A program made the position numbers and the translations under genes. Shown here in pieces: positions 44,024 through 55,795 of a stretch of 64,000 nt of DNA; within the stretch, counting starts at the first letter, position 1; each line of letters begins with the position of its first letter. A model generated the notes under the pieces. The model saw only the letters and a list, made by a program, of their open reading frames with translations, made no database searches and was not told where the DNA came from. Origin of the DNA: Oreohelix idahoensis (taxonomy: Eukaryota > Mollusca > Gastropoda > Stylommatophora > Oreohelicidae); contig JAMPIV010000298.1 in NCBI GenBank assembly GCA_024509875.1, forward strand, positions 186,001-250,000, read 5' to 3'.

Positions 44024-47000
44024 TCATTCATTCATAACCCTCCACTCCCAAAGGAGCATAGGCCTTCAACAAACACATGCCAAGTCCTCCTGTCACGTGC
44101 CATCATCTCAAGTTCTTTCCATATTTTCCTCATCATTTTCACCTCTGTTTCCAACTCTCTTCTCCATGTACTTCTTGGTCTTCCTCTGCCTCTCTTGCCC
44201 TGGGGGTTCCAGAACAAGGACTGCCTTGTAATGCTATCAACAGGTTTCCTCAGTGTGTGTCCTATCCATCGCCATCGTCTTCTTCTCATTTCTTGTTCCA
44301 CTGGCACTTGTCTAGTTCTTGTCATCAGTTCCACGTTGGTAACCTTGTCATACCATTTTAATCCCTCTATTCTACGCAAGCACCCATTTATGAAAGTCTG
44401 TAGCTTTTTGGTTGTTGTCTTTGTTGTTCTCCATGTCTCTGAGCCATACAATAGGACTGACTTCACATTTGAGTTGAAGATTCTTATTTTCGTGTTGGAT
44501 CCTATTTCTCTTGATCTCCATATATTTCCCAATGCAATGAAAGCTCCTCTTGCATTTTGTATTCTTATTTTGATATCGCTGTCTGTCCCTCCAACTTTGT
44601 CTATATTACTGCCAAGATATGTGTATGATTCTACATCTTGTATTGGTGTTTCTTCAAGTTCAACCCTGTTATCATTACCTGCATTTATTCGCATTATTTT
44701 TGTCTTTTACCTGTGTATTTTCAGACCCAATTGCTGTGACCTCTCATCGAGTGTTTTCAATTTGTCCTGCATCTGATTACGGCTATGGGACAGAAGAGCC
44801 AAGTCATCAGCAAAATCCAGATCATCCAACTGCTTAGTCAGAGTCCACTGGATTCCATTTCTGTTGTGTGTTGTCGATGATCTCATAACCCAATCTATTG
44901 CCAGCAAGAAAAGAAATGGAGACAAGAGGCATCCCTGTCGCACTCCTGTTCTTATCCCAAACGGTTCTGTAAGCTGTCCTTCGTGAAGAACTCTGCATGT
45001 CATGTCTTCATATGTTTTCTTTATTAAATTAATGATCTTCAGGGGAACTCCATAATGCCTCAACAATTTCCAAAGTGATTCTCTGTCTACACTGTCAAAT
45101 GCCTTTTCGTAGTCCACAAATCCGATGTATAGTGGTGAATTCCATTCCAGACTTTGTTCAACTATTATTCTCAAAGTGGCTATCTGGTCTGTACATGATC
45201 TGTTTTGTCGAAAACCTGCTTGTTCATCTCTCAGTTTCTTGTCTATGGACTCTTTTAATCTCTCAAGGATAATCCTGTTTAATACTTTTCCTGGCACTGA
45301 TAGTAACATTATTCCTCTATAATTTGTGCACTCTTGTAAATTTCCCTTCTTAGGCAACTTAACCAGATATCCTTCCTTCCATTCTGCTGGTATCTCTTCC
45401 TTTTCCCAGACTTTACCAAGTAATTTATATAACATCTCTGTAGCCGTGTCGATATCTGCTTTGATGGCCTCTGCTGGAATGCCATCAGGTCCAGACGCTT
45501 TTCCATCTCTTAGAAGCTTTATGGCTTTCTTTATTTCTTCCTTCGTTGGTCTTTCACCGTTAATTTGTAGCTCTTCTTCTGCTGGCTGGATGTCCGGCGG
45601 GTTTTGTGGAGCTGGTCTATTGAGAAGGTCCCCAAAATATTCTGTCCACCTCTTCATTTGCTCTTGTATATTGCTGAGCAGTTTCCCATTCTTGTCTTTT
45701 ATGAGGCAACTTGTTTGCTTGTATTTCCCTGTTAGCTTCTTTGTGCTGCTATACAGTTCTCTCATATTTCCTTTGGCTGCAGCATCTTCTGCCTCTCTTG
45801 CCAACTCCTCAATATACTTCCTCTTGTCTCTTTTGATACTTCTTTTTACTTCTTTGTTTGCTTCTGTGTACACTTCTTGAGCCTTGGCTTTGGAACTTCT
45901 GGTTTTGCTTGTGTTTAACTCTGCTTTCTTGTTTTTTCTGTCTTTTATCTTATTGATGGTTTCTGTTGTTATCCATGCTTTTTGTTGTCGTTCCCTTTTC
46001 CCCAGTATTTCTTCACATGTCTCCTTCCATACAGTTTTGACCTGCTGCCAATAGTCTTCTGTATTCTCTACCTCTTCCAGCTGTTGGAGCACTTGGAATT
46101 TGTTGGATACTGTGACCGCAAATTTGTCTCTTGTTTCTTGATTTCTTAGCTGTCCTACATTATACTGTTGTCTATAATTTTGCATTGTTGCATATCTCTT
46201 GAGTTTCATTTTTACTTTGGCTATCAGAAGATGGTGATCTGATGCCACATCTGCTCCTCTATATACCTTTACATCCTGCAATGATGATCTAAACTTCTTG
46301 TTTATGCATATATGATCAATCTGATTTTCTGTTCTATGGTCTGGTGATATCCATGTTGCCTTGTGTATTCTCTTATGTGGAAACATGCTTCCTCCTATAG
46401 CCAGTTGATTTGAAGCACAGAAGTTTGCGAATAGTTCTCCATTTTCATTCATTACTCCTAGCCCATGTTTTCCCATGACTTCTTCAAATCCGGTGTTGAC
46501 TGTACCTGTCTTTGCATTCATGTCACCCATCAAAATTGTGATGTCTCTTCTTTTTACTTTATCCATAATTTCCTGTAGTTTAGTATAAAATGCTTCTTTC
46601 ACAGACTCTTCTTTGTCATTAGTTGGTGCATAACATTGGATGACATTTACATGAATTTTCTTTTTAGCTGTTTTGAAAGTAGCTGTTATTATTCTGGGTC
46701 CAACAGCTTCCCATTCAATGAGTGCTTTCTGTGCTTCTTTAGATAACATAAGAGCTACCCCTTCACTGTGGTGTGAACTTTCGTTTTCATGTCCTGAGGA
46801 CAGCACCAATTCACCTGTGATGAGTTTCTTCCTGTCTACCCCCTTCCACTTTGTTTCACACATTCCCAGAACCTCGATTTTGTATTCCCTCATTTCTGCT
46901 GCTACTTGCGCCACTTTCCCTTGTTCGTTTAATGTCCGAACATTCCAGGTGCCAAATCTGGAAGTTCTCCTAGAAGAAAGAAGGTTAGTCAGCAACACAG

Positions 47001-47257
47001 ACTCCTTTCGGCTTTCTCTGTGTTGCATCATACGCCTCCCCACGAGAGGACCTTCTCCTGTCTTGGATGGCTGTGTTTTATTTTCTTTATTTGACTTGTC
47101 CATATTTGTTGAAGTTTTTTGTGGTTTAAATTTTTTTACAGGATGGGGTAACCGGCCCCATGCCCAACCCTCCTTAGTCGCTTTCTACGACATGCTTGGC
47201 AGGGGACAGTGTTACTATTCTTTGCTCCCCTTTCGGGCCCCGGTAACACACGGGTGG
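44024..47257 (-). mobile_element. Near-intact RTE-type LINE, family A
   Basis: 3,234 bp bounded by a perfect 12-bp TSD CCCTAAGGGGAT at 44012-44023 and 47258-47269. On the element strand it begins CCACCCGTGTGTTACCGGGG, has about 150 bp of 5' UTR, one long ORF, and ends in a (TGAA)n tail. It appears full-length because related copies (52.4 kb, 52.9 kb) share the same 5' region. Confidence 0.95.
44032..47103 (-). CDS. Endonuclease-reverse transcriptase of LINE A (one stop codon)
   Basis: One frame of 1,023 codons from ATG 47103 to TGA near 44032, with a single TAA at 44709-44707 where Gln (CAA) is the likely ancestral codon. Residues about 50-300 are the apurinic-type endonuclease: GTWNVRTLNE, CETKW, GDMNAKTG and ASDHHLL. 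Residues about 555-790 are the RT: ASGPDGIPAEAI, LPKKGNLQECTNYR, DEQAGFRQNRSC, FVDYEKAFDSVDR, TGVRQGCLLSPFLF and LDFADDLALLS. The C-terminal tail after the stop has YTYLGSNIDKVGG and the WIGHTLRK region. There is no RNase H. Gene pipelines often mislabel such ORFs as craniofacial development protein 2. Confidence 0.95.
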
Positions 47258-47269
47258 CCCTAAGGGGAT

Positions 47270-49900
47270 AAGGTTCAATTAAGATTCACATACACCACGA
47301 TACAGACAACAGATAGCTACTGTACGTAATAGAAATGACTGATTCCAGCTATATTGTACAAGTTTTATTTACACCTATAAACAAAACTCAAATACATGTC
47401 AAACACATAAAAATGCAGTGTAAGCACACCTGGAAAACAAATTCAGGCAAAGTTACAAATGATGTATCATCAAAACCCAACCCTTCACCCACAAGTTTCA
47501 CCTGTATGGAGAAAGAAGGTAAGATTAAATGAAATAAACCACACTGCACTTGGTGGGGTCTCAGATGTCGAGCCTCCACTCCAAACTAGCTGTTCTAAAT
47601 TCTAACTTTAACTCTAAGTACACAGTCAGCTGGAACGACTACGAAGTGTCTACACAATCTCTGCACAGACTTCGGTTCTACACAGCCTATCCTGAAATCT
47701 CCCGAACACTGCTACACAACTAACTCTTCAGCAGCTGTCCTCTGTTATGATCTACACAAAACTATGTCTCAGTTCTGTCTTTCAGGTCTACCACTTGTAG
47801 ACTAAACTTCAGCAGCTGTCCTCTGCTCTAAAATCTGTAGAGGGTATTGTAACCCTGTTTCCCTCCACAATTCTGTAAGTGACGACTAGGTTTAAACACT
47901 AACTTCTGGAAAAACTGGCATAGGTAGCTGGTTTTGCTGCTACCACTCTGGATTTACCTGCCCGCTCCCTCCTCTGGGTTCAGGCCTTCGGCGTTATTAT
48001 GGCCGGAACGAAGCGAAATAATTACAACGCTGGCAGCATGCCAAATCCGCGTGTGTAACAGAACGAGCTCAGCGCTCAGGATTTATCCAACAAATCCTAT
48101 TCCACTCGAGAAATGTCTTCCCCTGCCTGGGAAAAACGGGTTCTCTATACTTCGTCCGCCTCTGGCAAAAATCTCAACCCTTCTCTGTGTGAGATTGCCA
48201 ACTCTTGCCGGGGAAAAGTTATTGGAAACTTTCACTCTTTCCCTCAGAGCCGCGATACCTGCTGTTAGACAGAAAAAAATTGCAACAGCTAAACATGTAA
48301 ATAAGACATTCCTAAAATAACTCCCTGACTCTCTTCCCGTTATGCACCACCATACAAATAATCGGGCCAACAAAGTCCGCTCCTCCACTCAACTCCCTTC
48401 TCTACCTGAGCCCAACGTAAACATTGGCTGACCCAGATCGTCTGTTCTGCCTGACTAAGTCCGAGCAACAACAATATTTTACTGGCCCTATCTGGGCAGA
48501 CGTACTGTGGCCTACTTCTTACGCTGACCCTACCTGCAGCAATGTTTACCACCAATAACTAGACCTCACTCTAGAAATCATTACATTCCCGTACAGTATT
48601 ATTAATCACCTCAAAATGAAATAAAATATTATTCCCTTAACAGAAATAATTTCATCTCCGTCTTCTGAATACTCAGAACCACAATACATAATCAATAACG
48701 TATAACCCTGTTAGATGCTAGCATATACATACTGCCTAGAAGTTATACATAACCCCAGGTTACCAATTTAATCTCAGTAGTTACAAACACGTGTTTACAA
48801 TTCTTACGACCACGTGCTCCTGCATAAATATTCATTAAATGATAGCACCCACGTGCTTCTCTCCCCCTCACCCCTCTGAACATCGTCTCAAATAAATATT
48901 CAGTAACCAACGCACCCACGTGCTTACAAATTATACCTCTTTCACTCCCGTCCACAGATAGATGTGTAACTATATAAATAACTAGCAGCATTACACTCTC
49001 AATAAAATCACAAATACCCATGCTCCCGCCATCCTGTAAATAAATATAATCAGAGATGCGGGTTCTCTACAGACCTACTTTGAAATAATCCAAAGCACGC
49101 CCGTAACATCTCACTTTTAAACCATCTAGACCCCGCTATTCCTTCAATAAGGAATTATTATGAACCTCTTAAGTTTCTCAAGTCTATCACTAAGATAGTA
49201 TTGATGGCGCTGGCATTAAGAATTAACCTTAAACTGCCCAAAGAAACTTAACTGATCGGCCCAGGACTAGAAAAATTAAATAAAGTACCCCGCAAAAATT
49301 ATGCTTACCAAAACTCGAATTTTCCCACTGAAAGGCAATCGACAATTTTGACTCTGGCACGCGGCTGGCAATTACATTAGAGAGAGCGAGAATTAAATTA
49401 CGGGCCTATTTATCCTCTGAGATCAGCACGCTGACCTCGTGACGTCATATGCGTGGCTTTGATTCTCTCCCAATGATTTCAAATGCCGTTAGCTCTCGGC
49501 CAATCAATCGTCGTAACCAATTCTGATGCAACCGGTACTGCTTTAGACAAAGAAACGGGATTAAGCTCTGCCCTCTACTGCCAATTGAAGCAAAAATGGC
49601 CGAAATATATTTAATTCCCGAAAAATACGTCTATGGCCCCGCCAATCTTTAAAAAGACTAGAACTGGTGCAACTCTGATCTAGGCTCTATAATCTTTCTT
49701 CTAGAATAACACTGCACCAATTTCCTACATACCAACTCAAAGAAGAAACATAAAGCAGATGAGATACAACTCCATCGTGATCTCACTCTGAAAAACGTAA
49801 AAAAATAGAAGGAGAAAAAACATGGTGAAGGATTACCTGTAATCCCTCCTAGAAAAAGTGAACAAAATGCAAGGAGAAAAAGACATGGGCCATTTGATAG
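47270..49900. other. Unclassified stretch, possibly an unknown repeat
   Basis: No gene supported. Parts (47900-48560) are richer in GC than the neighbours. Internal repeats: TTCAGCAGCTGTCCTCTG at about 47730 and 47811. Four CACGTG sites lie in 48788-48922. The ORFs at 47934-48320 (plus) and 48743-49021 (minus) show no domain. Confidence 0.5.
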
Positions 49901-51680
49901 ACAGAATCTCAGTCCATTTCATCACAGTCACTAGTGCGAACCGCAAGACATAACACCGGAAATTTACCATGGGCAGTCCAGCCTATTAATGACGCAATCA
50001 CTTCTGTTGTTCCCCTATTATACAGTATAGGTCAGTCCACACAAAGTCCATTTTCTCGCCAGCGCATTCCGCAGCAGCGCTCTGATTTAGCTATGAAGTT
50101 TCTGGATCACTTAAGGAGACCACTGAGATACTGATTGACACGACTATTGATTTTCGTGATTTATATTTCTTAAACGTATCCCAAACGTCACATGATACAT
50201 GTTTATTTTCTTTGAAAGCAATTTTTATTAAGCGTTGTTATCTCCATCTCTCACACACAAATTAGTTCTCTACGGCAAAACAAGAGAGACTTATAGCAGT
50301 GCTTAGAGACATTTGTATCTTCGTGTAGGAGAAAATTCATTAGTGCAGTAGCCATTGTCATTTGATTTCGTTGTGATTGAAAAAAAAAAAGGGGGGGGGG
50401 GGGGGGGGGTGTTTATAATATACTATATAATATAGCGACACAGTATTCCTGTTTTCTGCAATAGCGTTACGTGTCTTTTATATAATGAATGTTAATATTA
50501 GTGACAGGATGGTTCCTGTGGCCAAGATCACTTCTAGGGTAGTAGACGTATCAGACACCGAAACAAGCCAACATCAATTATAATTATTTGAGCCACAGTG
50601 GACGGTATACATTTTTATTAATACTGAGACACTGCTCCAATTTCCATACATTTTAGGCCAATACACAGTGGCATATAATATGCAGTCGTCAATATAACTT
50701 TAGGCAGTCGTTTATGTCTGAAACGCTGTCCTTTTCATTTTTAACATTTTCCAATATTTATTCACACTCGACACTGAGCAGATATACTCCATGTAAATGC
50801 AGATAACTAGATACACCTCACAGAAGATCTTGATGTATTAGTGATGGAATAACATAGGGATGTACAATAGATATTCAGGAGATCAAACACATGCGTCCAC
50901 TCGACATGACACACAATGGTAAAGACTTCGCAGACAATCTCCTCACTTCTGCAGTTTTTAGTTTCACGTCTGCCAAAACAACCATATCGGCATGACGTCA
51001 CTTCCTGTATTAATAAATGACTCCTTATAAAATAAACAAACAAGGAGCCCTGTCGAGCTAACCATAATACCGACACAATCGTTATGAATTTTAATCATAA
51101 CAAATAGTTTATTTGAGATTTGTTATTTCAGAACCTATCACCCAATCGGTAAACACTTCATTTTGGTGACGATTGCTTGTTACAGTTCACATGGCCTAGG
51201 CTACAGAACAACCCCTAATCCTATGTCTGGTAAATCGCCAGATAAATTAACGCATGGGTGATAACCAAGAGCATCCTGTGTAGTTCCCAGGGGTCTCTGA
51301 ACAGAAAAAGTTAAAACATAAAGCAATTTGTTATATATGCAAAATTTTCCAGATTCAAGGTTTATGAACCAGTCTGTCATGAATTTCATAACCCAAATGA
51401 AGTGTTTTCATATTTGGTATTAGGTGCGAAATAACAACTCTCATATAAATGATTGCAGAAAATAGGAATGCTGCAGTAGCTTGAATAACTTTGTTAAGAT
51501 GTAGCTGTAGAATAACTCCAGAATATACTTAACACAATGAAATCTAATGATCATGACAACACCGAATGCACTAATGAATGTCTCATACACGCATGTACTA
51601 ATGTCTCTCAGAACTGCTAAATGTCTCTCTTGTTTTGGAGAGGAAGACATTTATTTATGACCTGGTGTAGTTAGAAAGAC
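49901..51680. other. No gene seen; A11-G19 run
   Basis: No supported coding. A homopolymer junction of 11 A and 19 G lies at 50380-50409. Confidence 0.5.
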
Positions 51681-51893
51681 ACAACGGGCTGATCACCCGT
51701 TTGCCAGTCACTTCGATTACGGAAACAACAGCAAATGGATTGATTTGCCGTTGCCCTAAAGACGCCATTAGGCGTGATGGGAAACAATGGCAAAGAAAAC
51801 CAATCTGCTGTTGCCCTGAGACGCCACTAGGCGTAATGGCCACTGACTGCTTTGACGGTCGGTGGCTAAGGACGGAAGAAGAAGAAGAAGAGA
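51681..51893 (+). repeat. SINE-like family E copy
   Basis: Head CAACGGGCTGATCACCCG then GCCAGTCACTTCGATTACGG; two copies of a segment resembling the 3' end of LINE E (TTGCCCT.AGACGCCA.TAGGCG); tail TTTGACGGTCGGTGGCTAAG then (GAA)n. TAGAAAGA flanks both sides, a possible short TSD. Confidence 0.8.
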
Positions 51894-51944
51894 AGAAATA
51901 GAAAGATTAGCACCACTGCACATTCAGGCATGTCATACAAAGTG

Positions 51945-52070
51945 ACTAATACGAAGTTGTGCCTGGCAACTTCATCGTGTAAAACTATTTGCCACAGAAA
52001 TCACCACTGCAAGAGCATATGAGTGCTTTGTGCAGGCTTCCTGCAAGAGAAACAGCTACAGGGGAGTGGA
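51945..52070 (-). repeat. SINE-like family B fragment
   Basis: CCTGGCAACTTCATCGTGTA, CACTGCAAGAGCATATGAG and GCAGGCTTCCTGCAAGAG match the family in reverse. Confidence 0.62.
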
Positions 52071-52374
52071 AAGAAAAATGATGATGAAGACATATGTAAT
52101 ATTGTAATTACTATTATCATTCATTCATCATTTGTTCTTGCCATTTCTGCTGCCACATTTACAGCTCTTTCTTGCTCAAATAATATGAAAATCCTAGGTA
52201 CCTATACTGGAGGTTCTCCTAGGCGAGTCAGGAATTATCAAACTTCTTTTTGGTATCTCTGTACTGTGTCATTATCTCACTGATGGAGGACTTTCTTTAT
52301 CCTGAACAGCTGAGTTGAATGACTAAACTTGGACAACTTAATCATGTTCTCTTTGAATTTTTGTGCCTCAAGAC

Positions 52375-52505
52375 TCTACAGTGTTGGGTAATTAGACTCA
52401 TGTCCAACCCTTGTCAGGCCCCTTTTATGACATGCCTGATATGTTATAGTGTTACAATTTCCTTGCTGCTCTTTCTGGCATCAGTAACACATGTAGCTGG
52501 AACAT
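52375..52505 (-). repeat. LINE A 5' UTR fragment
   Basis: Same orientation and sequence type as 47160-47257: TCCAACCCTTGTCAGG, ATGACATGCCTGATATG and CAGTAACACATG correspond to the LINE A 5' region on the minus strand. Confidence 0.65.
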
Positions 52506-52622
52506 ACATTTGACACAGAATAGCTAGAATATAAAACCAGACTGAGAAACAAAAACCAGACAGAGAAACACTGCAGAATACTACAAAAGGCAGAAAAATT
52601 TTACAGGCTCACATACCACCTA

Positions 52623-52667
52623 CTTTGACAGTTGGTGATTAAGGAATTAAGGATCAAAGAAGAAGAG
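52623..52667 (+). mobile_element. 45-bp LINE/SINE tail insertion with TSD
   Basis: Only the 3' tail of the LINE E/SINE E type (CTTTGACAGTTGGTGATTAA ... AAGGATCAAAGAAGAAGAG) is present, flanked by perfect 12-bp ACATACCACCTA at 52611-52622 and 52668-52679. Confidence 0.85.
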
Positions 52668-52814
52668 ACATACCACCTAATGAATGAACAACTGGAAAGA
52701 AATTCCAGATGAATTGGGAACAAAGCTGAGCAAAAAAAAATAAACAAGCAAATGAACTTACCACCTTATATCACAGCTACACAATGTGTTACCGAGGCTT
52801 AAAAGGGGAACAAA

Positions 52815-53330
52815 TGAACGAACGAATGAACTTTATTTTCAAAGGGTTTAGAATTGGGCACGCAGGCCCATCTAACATTCTGCTGGAGCAAAGAACAGTA
52901 ACACTGTGCCCTACCACGCATATTGTAAGAAGTGACTAAAGAGGGATGGGCATGGGGCCTGTTACCCCCATCCTGTAGAACATTTTAAACCACAACAACT
53001 TCAACAAACAAACATTACCAGGTAGTCCTTGTTCTGGAGTTCCCAAGGTAAGATAGAAAGAGACCAAGAAACACTTGGGAGTAGAGAGCTGTAAACAGAC
53101 AAGAAGGAGATGAAGAAGACATGGACAGACCTCAAGTTGATGGCACAAGACAGGAAAATTTGGCATAAGTTTATTGAAGATTTGGCATAAGTTTATTGAA
53201 GATTTGGCATAAGTTTATTGAAGATTTGGCATAAGTTTATTGAAGATTTGGCATAAGTTTATTGAAGATTTGGCATAAGTTTATTGAAGACCTATGCTCC
53301 TTGGGGTGCTGAAAGGTGATTATGATGATA
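52815..53330 (+). mobile_element. Non-autonomous LINE A derivative: 5' region joined to 3' end
   Basis: From about 52885 it follows the LINE A 5' UTR (AGTAACACTGTGCCCTACCA, GGGCATGGGGCC, ACCACAACAACTTCAACAAA) and near 53015 jumps directly to the 3' coding end (GGTAGTCCTTGTTCTGGA..). The endonuclease and RT are absent. Before 52885 lies the repeat also found at 13105-13195. The 3' part contains a 22-bp tandem array. Confidence 0.82.
53158..53292. repeat. 22-bp tandem repeat, six units
   Basis: TTGGCATAAGTTTATTGAAG recurs every 22 bp from 53161 to 53271 and corresponds to one place in the LINE A 3' end (near 452-472 in the first copy), so it expanded in place. Confidence 0.95.
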
Positions 53331-53572
53331 ATGTTCAAACCAAGCACAGATAACAACTCATATCATAGTGACAAGCAGCACTTTCCCCACAGTGGAGAAG
53401 AAATAATCAGATATAACATATTATAGCTATGATAGAGGGTAACCAAACAGATGCACCGAGTAAGTACATAGCATAGCAATAGGATGCATTAAAAACATGT
53501 AGCCAGTCAGCACAGTAGACTCATTTATACATTACATACAAGGTCCAGCATAAAAGGGGTAAAAGAAGTTAT

Positions 53573-53783
53573 CTTCTTCTTCTTCTTCCGTCCTTAGCCA
53601 ACGACCGGCAAAGCAGTCAGTGGCCATTACGCCTAGTGGCGTCTTAAGGGCAACAGCGAATAGATTTTCTCTGCCGTTGTTCCCATCACGCCTAATGGCG
53701 TCTTTAGGGCAACGACAAATCAATCCGTTTGTCGTTGTTTCCGTAATCAAAGTGACTGGCAAACGGGTGATCAGCCCGTTGGG
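53573..53783 (-). repeat. SINE-like family E copy with TSD
   Basis: 211 bp on the minus strand, same structure as 51681-51893. A perfect 12-bp TSD AAAAGAAGTTAT is at 53561-53572 and 53784-53795. Confidence 0.93.
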
Positions 53784-53795
53784 AAAAGAAGTTAT

Positions 53796-54275
53796 AGGCT
53801 TTCATAAATGGGTGCTTGTGCGGATTAAAAAGATTGACTCTCTGAAGACAGTGAGTATCTGCCTGAATGGCGAGAGACACCTGTCAGCGTACAGGGAAAA
53901 TAGGATACTCACGTAAAATCAGTCTCAGGTTGGACATACTAACCTGGGATTTCGCCTCGAGTAATAGCAGGCGTACGTTTAAAAAAAAAAAAGAAGAAAG
54001 TTTGAAATGGTACAAGGTCACCAATGTTGGATTGAGAGATGAGAAGAAGATGCTGGTGATGGACTGGACATACACTGAGGAAACCTTCTGATAACATCAC
54101 AAGGCAGTCCTTTTTCTGGAATCCTCACAGTAAGAGAACAGAGATATACTAAAGAACACATACAGAAGAGAACTGGAGACAGAAATGAAAATGATGACGA
54201 AGGCACGGAAAGACCTTGAGCTGATGGCACAGGCATGTTGAAGGCCTTTTCTCCTTGGGAAGAAATCTGGCTGAT
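53796..54275 (+). pseudogene. LINE A 3' fragment with a 155-bp insertion
   Basis: GCTTTCATAAATGGGTGCTTG and AAATGGTACAAGGTCACCAA are contiguous in LINE A but are split here by about 53836-53993, which ends in an A12 run. Roughly repeated AAAG(A/T)TTGA on both sides may be its TSD. The LINE part is heavily mutated. Confidence 0.75.
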
Positions 54276-54449
54276 TAATAAGGGGGTAAGTTCTTTTGCT
54301 TTTAAATTATAAAGTAATATATTATGATATAGCATGAGACATCTACATACTTTCTTGAACATATAATATGAATTTATTAAACAATGTCCTTTGCTCCCTT
54401 TCTAATACAATTACGATCACATACTTTCATTCATTTTGCCTTTCTTCAG

Positions 54450-54474
54450 ATATATATATATATATATATATATA
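54450..54474. repeat. (TA)n microsatellite
   Basis: About 12 TA units without interruption. Confidence 0.95.
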
Positions 54475-54499
54475 CTTCTACATACATGCCTGACAAGCT

Positions 54500-54770
54500 A
54501 TGTTATAGGTCAGTTTGCTTTGAATATGTCATCCGATTGGCAGAGCAAATCGAGCAATGGCCTGTCATGGGAAAGTTACCAGGTTCAAAACCTGGCAGTC
54601 ATGCTCCAGTCTATCAGCTGTAAATGGGTACCTGACTCTGCACTTGTGTTAGGAAGGCAAAGGCAGTGAGGAAGGGAACTGGTTACCCTGCCCTGTAAAG
54701 CTGGACCTAGTATAAGGTCTTTAACACTTCAGTCCCCAAGGCAGTATTTGTTACGAGACGACACTTACCT
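54500..54770 (+). repeat. tRNA-derived SINE family A
   Basis: Head with GATTGGCAGAGCAAATCGAG (A box region) and GGTTCAAAACC (B box), then the family body AGCTGTAAATGGGTACCTGA, AAGGCAAAGGCAGTGAGG and GCTGGACCTAGTATAA. A SINE, not a tRNA gene. Confidence 0.8.
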
Positions 54771-55473
54771 TATGTCTAATCTATCTCAAGGATTAACTAA
54801 CTCATTAGTCGTGTCATACGCCAGGTTGCCTTTTGTGTCTACCTGATGGCCATATGGTGTGCCCATTTGATAGGAGTCAGAATTTGAACGAAACATTAGA
54901 AAATAACTGGCCATAAGCTAGTTTTAATCATGTGAACACTTCCTGCAGACCAAATGTTTTAAACTGGTAGAGAAAGAAGTATTGTGCTCCTTAATTTTTG
55001 CGTACTTTTATCAAGTGGTAAAATTGCTAGGTACATTTGTTAACAAACAGTGTAGTCACAGACATCAGAGTCAAAGATTATCAACTGACCAACCACAATA
55101 GGTTATTTGAAACAGAATTTTAATGACACTGATTGTGATAGTAGCCTATTTTCAATTTAAAATTCAGAGAAGGACATTTCACAAATTTCTTGGCATAATA
55201 TTTTTAAGTAATGAATTGAATAAATGATGCAGAATAGAACCGGGTAGGTGGGATCCTGGTTCAGCCATATGTAATTCATCCAAACAAATCATAAAAATTA
55301 TAATTTTCATTTGTTTATGATCAAACTTCCTGGAATAATTTTCAATTCCACAACTTTTTTTTTTTGGGCCAAGAAATTAAGAAAAGCTGAAGTATTCACA
55401 CGTATGTAAACTTTACTTTATTTTATTTTAGTCTTTTTAATGTGTCTCAATTTCACAAGACATAAATAATATC

Positions 55474-55795
55474 TTGGGGTAGGAATAGCTAAGAGATTTG
55501 GCGTCTGCCTCTAACTCTAAAGGTAATGGGTTCAATTCTCAATACAGGGAATATAATTTATGGAAAATCTTTATGGACATTTTTTTCAGAACCAGTGGTT
55601 CCAATGATGCTACACTACCCCCTGATCTCCTAGGTAGTGAGATTGGATACCTAGCCTTCTCGGATAAGGGCGAAAAAATATGAGGTCCTGTGTGCAAGTT
55701 AAAAATCCCTCTGCAGTTGGAAATCGTAAAGAGTACACCATACGATTTTGCCCTGGCAAAATTTAAATCAGGAATCCTACCCATTACATATTTAT
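55474..55795 (+). repeat. tRNA-derived SINE, another family
   Basis: ATAGCTAAGAGATTTGGC (A box-like) and GGGTTCAATTCTC (B box-like) spaced as in tRNA, followed by a body of about 240 bp. No TSD resolved. Confidence 0.65.

Noticed and set aside
44032..47103. Craniofacial development protein 2 gene
   Set aside because: This common automatic label comes from the LINE endonuclease domain; the RT, TSD and repeat tail show it is an RTE LINE.
45326..47263. Plus-strand ORFs opposite LINE A
   Set aside because: They are antisense shadows of the endonuclease-RT frame.
47934..48320. 128-codon ORF as a gene
   Set aside because: No domain, no start context and a rather Ser/Pro/Leu-rich random composition; likely a chance frame in GC-richer sequence.
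53158..53292. CRISPR-like array
   Set aside because: Units are contiguous 22-mers without spacers, within a eukaryotic LINE copy.
54530..54600. tRNA gene
   Set aside because: Same reason: it is the head of the SINE A family, repeated elsewhere in the window.
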